Below are positions 61,502 through 64,000 of a stretch of DNA of 64,000 bases, in pieces. This DNA is from Pantoea sp. AS-PWVM4. Lineage in GTDB: Bacteria > Pseudomonadota > Gammaproteobacteria > Enterobacterales > Enterobacteriaceae. Position numbers and translations under genes: made by a program. Each line of letters begins with the position of its first letter. Positions within the stretch are counted from its first letter, which is position 1. The stretch lies in assembly GCF_000468095.1 (NCBI RefSeq), contig NZ_ASZC01000019.1, forward strand, positions 62,001 through 126,000. Direction: 5' to 3'. The notes below the pieces were generated by a model, which was not told where the DNA came from, searched no databases, and worked only from the letters and a program-made list of their open reading frames with translations.

Positions 61502-62800
61502 TTATCCGTTTCGCTCTGCGGTTTCCGCCTCAAACGGTTCCTCATTTACCATCGTCGCCTGAATCGCGTCTTCCTCCAGCGCCGGGTTCAGCGCGGCACC
61601 AATCGGAGATGTCGCCAGACTATCCGGCATCACCACATGCGGCAAAGGGACTTCGGTGGTGGGCAATGGCAGGGCTTTGACCGGGCGATTCATCAGGGCG
61701 ATCAGCAATGCGCACAAGGTAAACGCCAGGTACAGTACATGGCTGCCGAAGGGTTGCATCAGCGCCCCCACCACCAGCGGACCAATGCTGGCCCCGATGC
61801 CGAACGCCATCAAAAGACAGGCACTCAGGGAGACGCGCCTTTCCGGCATCACCTGATCATTCGCCAGGGCCACCTGAAGCGGATAAAGTCCAAACTGCAT
61901 CATGCTGACGAAAAACGCGATCACCAACAACATCTGGAACGAGAGAGTCCAGGGCAAACCCAATGTCAGCGCGCCCAGGCCATACAACAACGCGACAAAA
62001 AACAGCAGCCGCTGGCGGTCAAAGCGATCCGATAACCAACTGAGCGGGAACTGAGTCACCAGCCCGGCGAAAATGCTGACACTCATAAACAAACCGGTTT
62101 GTTCGGTGCTGAAACCCTGACGGCTTGCATAGACCGGCGCTAAGCCATAAAACGCACCGAGCGCCATCCCGCTCACCAGCGTGGTGGCCAGCAAACGCGG
62201 GATGGTGCGGAGAAAATAACCCAACTCCATCGGTGCTGGAGACATCGCACGCGCATTGGTTCGCGTGGTCAGGGCAATCGGCACCAGACAGAGCGCAAAG
62301 CACAGCGCGACAATCAACAAGGTGCTGATGCCAAAGCCATCCTGCATCGCGAGGATCACCTGGCCGCCACTCAGACCCAGATAGGTCGCCACCATGTACA
62401 AACCAAAAATCGTGCCGCGCTGGGAGGATTCCGCCTGATCGTTCAGCCAACTCTCCAGCACCATATATTGGCACATCATGCACAAACCGATGATCAGGCG
62501 TAAAAATACCCATATCGGGATCATGTCCGTCAAACCGTGACCCAGCACGGAGGCGGTCACGATTCCGGCGCAGGCGACATAGCTGCGGATGTGCCCGACG
62601 CGGGCGATCAGGTTGTGTCCGACTTTGCCGCCAATCACCAGCCCGACATAGTTAGCCGCGGTGATAGCGCCAATCAGCGTGCCGTTCACTTGCTCATGCG
62701 CCAGGCGCAATGACACATAAGTCGTGAGCAAACCAGAACCGAGCAACATCAGCAATGTCGTGACATATAACGGAAGAAAAGCGTTGAGCACTTTTCTCAT
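61502..62800 (-). CDS. MFS transporter (YcaD-like group)
   Basis: A 432-residue inner-membrane protein with 12 hydrophobic segments and a polar tail of about 60 residues (VVMPDSLATSPIGAALNPAL onward). LRLIIGLCMMCQYMVLESWL and QRGTIFGLYMVATYLGLSGG resemble YcaD-type MFS proteins, whose substrates are unknown. The gene stands alone between a terminator hairpin and the intergenic repeat, so there is no pathway clue. Confidence 0.83.
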   Translation of the reverse strand: MRKVLNAFLPLYVTTLLMLLGSGLLTTYVSLRLAHEQVNGTLIGAITAANYVGLVIGGKVGHNLIARVGHIRSYVACAGIVTASVLGHGLTDMIPIWVFLRLIIGLCMMCQYMVLESWLNDQAESSQRGTIFGLYMVATYLGLSGGQVILAMQDGFGISTLLIVALCFALCLVPIALTTRTNARAMSPAPMELGYFLRTIPRLLATTLVSGMALGAFYGLAPVYASRQGFSTEQTGLFMSVSIFAGLVTQFPLSWLSDRFDRQRLLFFVALLYGLGALTLGLPWTLSFQMLLVIAFFVSMMQFGLYPLQVALANDQVMPERRVSLSACLLMAFGIGASIGPLVVGALMQPFGSHVLYLAFTLCALLIALMNRPVKALPLPTTEVPLPHVVMPDSLATSPIGAALNPALEEDAIQATMVNEEPFEAETAERNG

Positions 62801-62941
62801 AAGATGCTCAGTGAGGATGGTACAGCAGAACCCGGCATAGAGACCTCATCAGTAAACAGCTTAAGTAACAACGGGTAAAGATAGACGATACCCGCCAGCT
62901 ATGCTTACGAATTTTGCTGAACTCCAGAACGCACCGCGTCT

Positions 62942-62994
62942 GTAGCGGCGCGATTTATCGCGCTGAAAAAGATGCGCAATAAAGTGCGCCGCTA
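62942..62994. repeat. Dispersed palindromic repeat, copy 2
   Basis: GTAGCGGCGCGATTTATCGC (from 62942) and the inverted arm ending GCGCCGCTA at 62994 form an imperfect hairpin with a short loop. The left arm is the same as in the element at 41311-41395. It lies immediately downstream of the aminotransferase stop and may also act as a terminator or 3'-end stabiliser. Confidence 0.65.
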
Positions 62995-62997
62995 TGA

Positions 62998-64000
62998 TCA
63001 GTTAGCGTAGCTATTCCACGCGGCTTCCATCCCTGCCCCTTGCACCGTTTTAAAACCATAACGATTAAGCGTGGCTTCCAGCGCCGCCAGGGTTTGCAAC
63101 ACGCAGTCTTTGCGCGCGTTGTAACCCATAGTGCCGATACGCCACATCTTGCCTTTTAACGGGCCAAAAGAGGTGCCGATTTCGATACCAAAATCGTTAA
63201 GCATGCATTCACGGATTTGCTGATCATACAGCCCATCAGGAATGTTAATGCCCAGCACATTATTCATCTTATGCCGTGGGTCGCCGAACACCTCCAGCCC
63301 CATCGCTTCAACCCCGGCACGCAATGCAGCGCCATGCAGTTGGTGTCTGGCGATGCCTGCTTCCACACCTTCCTGCACAATCAATCGTGCGCACTCACGG
63401 GCACCATACAGCGCCGAGGTCGCCTCAGTGTGGTGGTTCAGGCGTTCGCTGCCCCAGTAATCCATGATCATCGCCAAATCAAAATAGTTGGACGAGATAA
63501 TGGGTTCGTCACCGTCCTGATGACGGTTATCGCGGATCCCCTCTTCCACATGACGTCGACGGGTGATCGAGTCTGCCATCTGTTCACTCAGGGTAATAGG
63601 CGAAGTACCGGCTGAACCGCCAAGACACTTTTGCATTCCGGCTGAAACCGCATCCAAACCCCATGCATCGGTTTCGAGCGGATTGCCACCGAGAGTCGCG
63701 GTGGCATCGGTATAAAACAGCACACCATATCGCCGACAAATTGCGCCTAACTCTTCCAGCGGCTGACGCATGGTGGTGGAGGTATCACCGTGTACGGTTA
63801 ACAGCATGGTCGGCCGCACCCGTTTAATCGCCTCTTCGATTTGATCGGGGGTAAACACCGTGCCCCACGGGGTTTCGATGGTGTGAACTTCCGCCTGGCA
63901 ACGACGGGCGATTTCACACAATAAATGACCAAAACGACCAAACACCGGCACCAGCACTTTATCCCCAGGCCGGATGGCTGAAACCAGAATCGCTTCAATC
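62998..64000 (-). CDS. Class V PLP aminotransferase (alanine/ureidoglycine-glyoxylate type), 5' end outside window
   Basis: The frame stays open to the right edge, giving about 334 residues and lacking the N-terminus. Motifs fit the PucG/AGXT group of fold type I enzymes: AIRPGDKVLVPVFGRFGHLL, TVHGDTSTTMRQPL, FYTDATATLGG (PLP Asp) and the Schiff-base lysine in GMQKCLGGSAG. The C-terminal substrate loop is KGKMWRIGTMGYN. It likely transfers an amino group from alanine, serine or ureidoglycine to glyoxylate. There are no purine-degradation genes beside it within the window. Confidence 0.87.
   Translation of the reverse strand, partial: IEAILVSAIRPGDKVLVPVFGRFGHLLCEIARRCQAEVHTIETPWGTVFTPDQIEEAIKRVRPTMLLTVHGDTSTTMRQPLEELGAICRRYGVLFYTDATATLGGNPLETDAWGLDAVSAGMQKCLGGSAGTSPITLSEQMADSITRRRHVEEGIRDNRHQDGDEPIISSNYFDLAMIMDYWGSERLNHHTEATSALYGARECARLIVQEGVEAGIARHQLHGAALRAGVEAMGLEVFGDPRHKMNNVLGINIPDGLYDQQIRECMLNDFGIEIGTSFGPLKGKMWRIGTMGYNARKDCVLQTLAALEATLNRYGFKTVQGAGMEAAWNSYAN

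Noticed and set aside
1..64000. CRISPR arrays, rRNA or tRNA genes
   Set aside because: No regularly spaced direct repeats and no cloverleaf-type or conserved rRNA sequence noticed on either strand.

Overview
The window looks like chromosome of a plant- or environment-associated enterobacterium, most likely Erwiniaceae (Pantoea/Erwinia/Mixta type). Several proteins are close, near full-length relatives of Escherichia coli or Haemophilus proteins (YbiI-like zinc finger, AegA-like oxidoreductase, CrfC/RdcA-like dynamin, HI0607-like shikimate dehydrogenase homologue). The rest is dominated by sugar, sugar-acid and organophosphate catabolic operons with LacI, GntR or BglG control. There are no rRNA or tRNA genes, insertion sequences, integrases or CRISPR arrays that I can see. 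The genus call is an inference from gene content.

Layout. 1-5231: peptide-type ABC transporter (two permeases, Tat-exported binding protein), an M20 peptidase and a divergent GntR/HutC regulator. 5306-18483: an eight-gene, tightly overlapping operon: tandem AAA+ ATPase, WYL regulator, unknown protein, two-motif PLD-family protein, SNF2-like helicase, CrfC/RdcA-like dynamin GTPase, RdcB-like partner and patatin phospholipase. This is the standout region. It has the architecture of a multi-gene defence or membrane-stress system, but matches no named system I know. 18557-19972: ABM monooxygenase, ACT and ArsR operon. 20360-25655: AegA-like oxidoreductase, a sugar-acid-type MFS transporter and two tandem PAS-LuxR paralogues. 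25700-28082: MFS transporter plus amidohydrolase. 28370-33040: histidine acid phosphatase (phytase family), organophosphate antiporter, inositol monophosphatase and LacI repressor, plausibly a phytate/inositol-phosphate scavenging locus. 33298-37806: singletons (ATPase, membrane protein, YbiI, SgrR-like regulator, SDH-like).

37803-48323: two beta-glucoside systems. The first is a cellobiose-type PTS (IIA, IIB, IIC) with a 6-phospho-beta-glucosidase and a divergent LacI repressor. The second is a BglF-type PTS, a GH1 enzyme and a BglG antiterminator, preceded by an RNA antiterminator site overlapping a strong terminator. 48470-61464: a sugar-acid locus. A three-subunit periplasmic FAD/cytochrome c dehydrogenase, a periplasmic cupin-like protein and a secreted lactonase lie next to an MFS importer, OtnC and OtnK (3-oxo-tetronate 4-phosphate decarboxylase and 3-oxo-tetronate kinase), an FMN alpha-hydroxy-acid dehydrogenase and an Asp/Glu-racemase-family protein. 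LacI-type operators with a common core sit at its promoters. 61502-64000: an MFS transporter and the 3' part of a class V aminotransferase gene that runs off the window.

All functions are read from motifs, recalled family sequences and gene order; no database search was possible.
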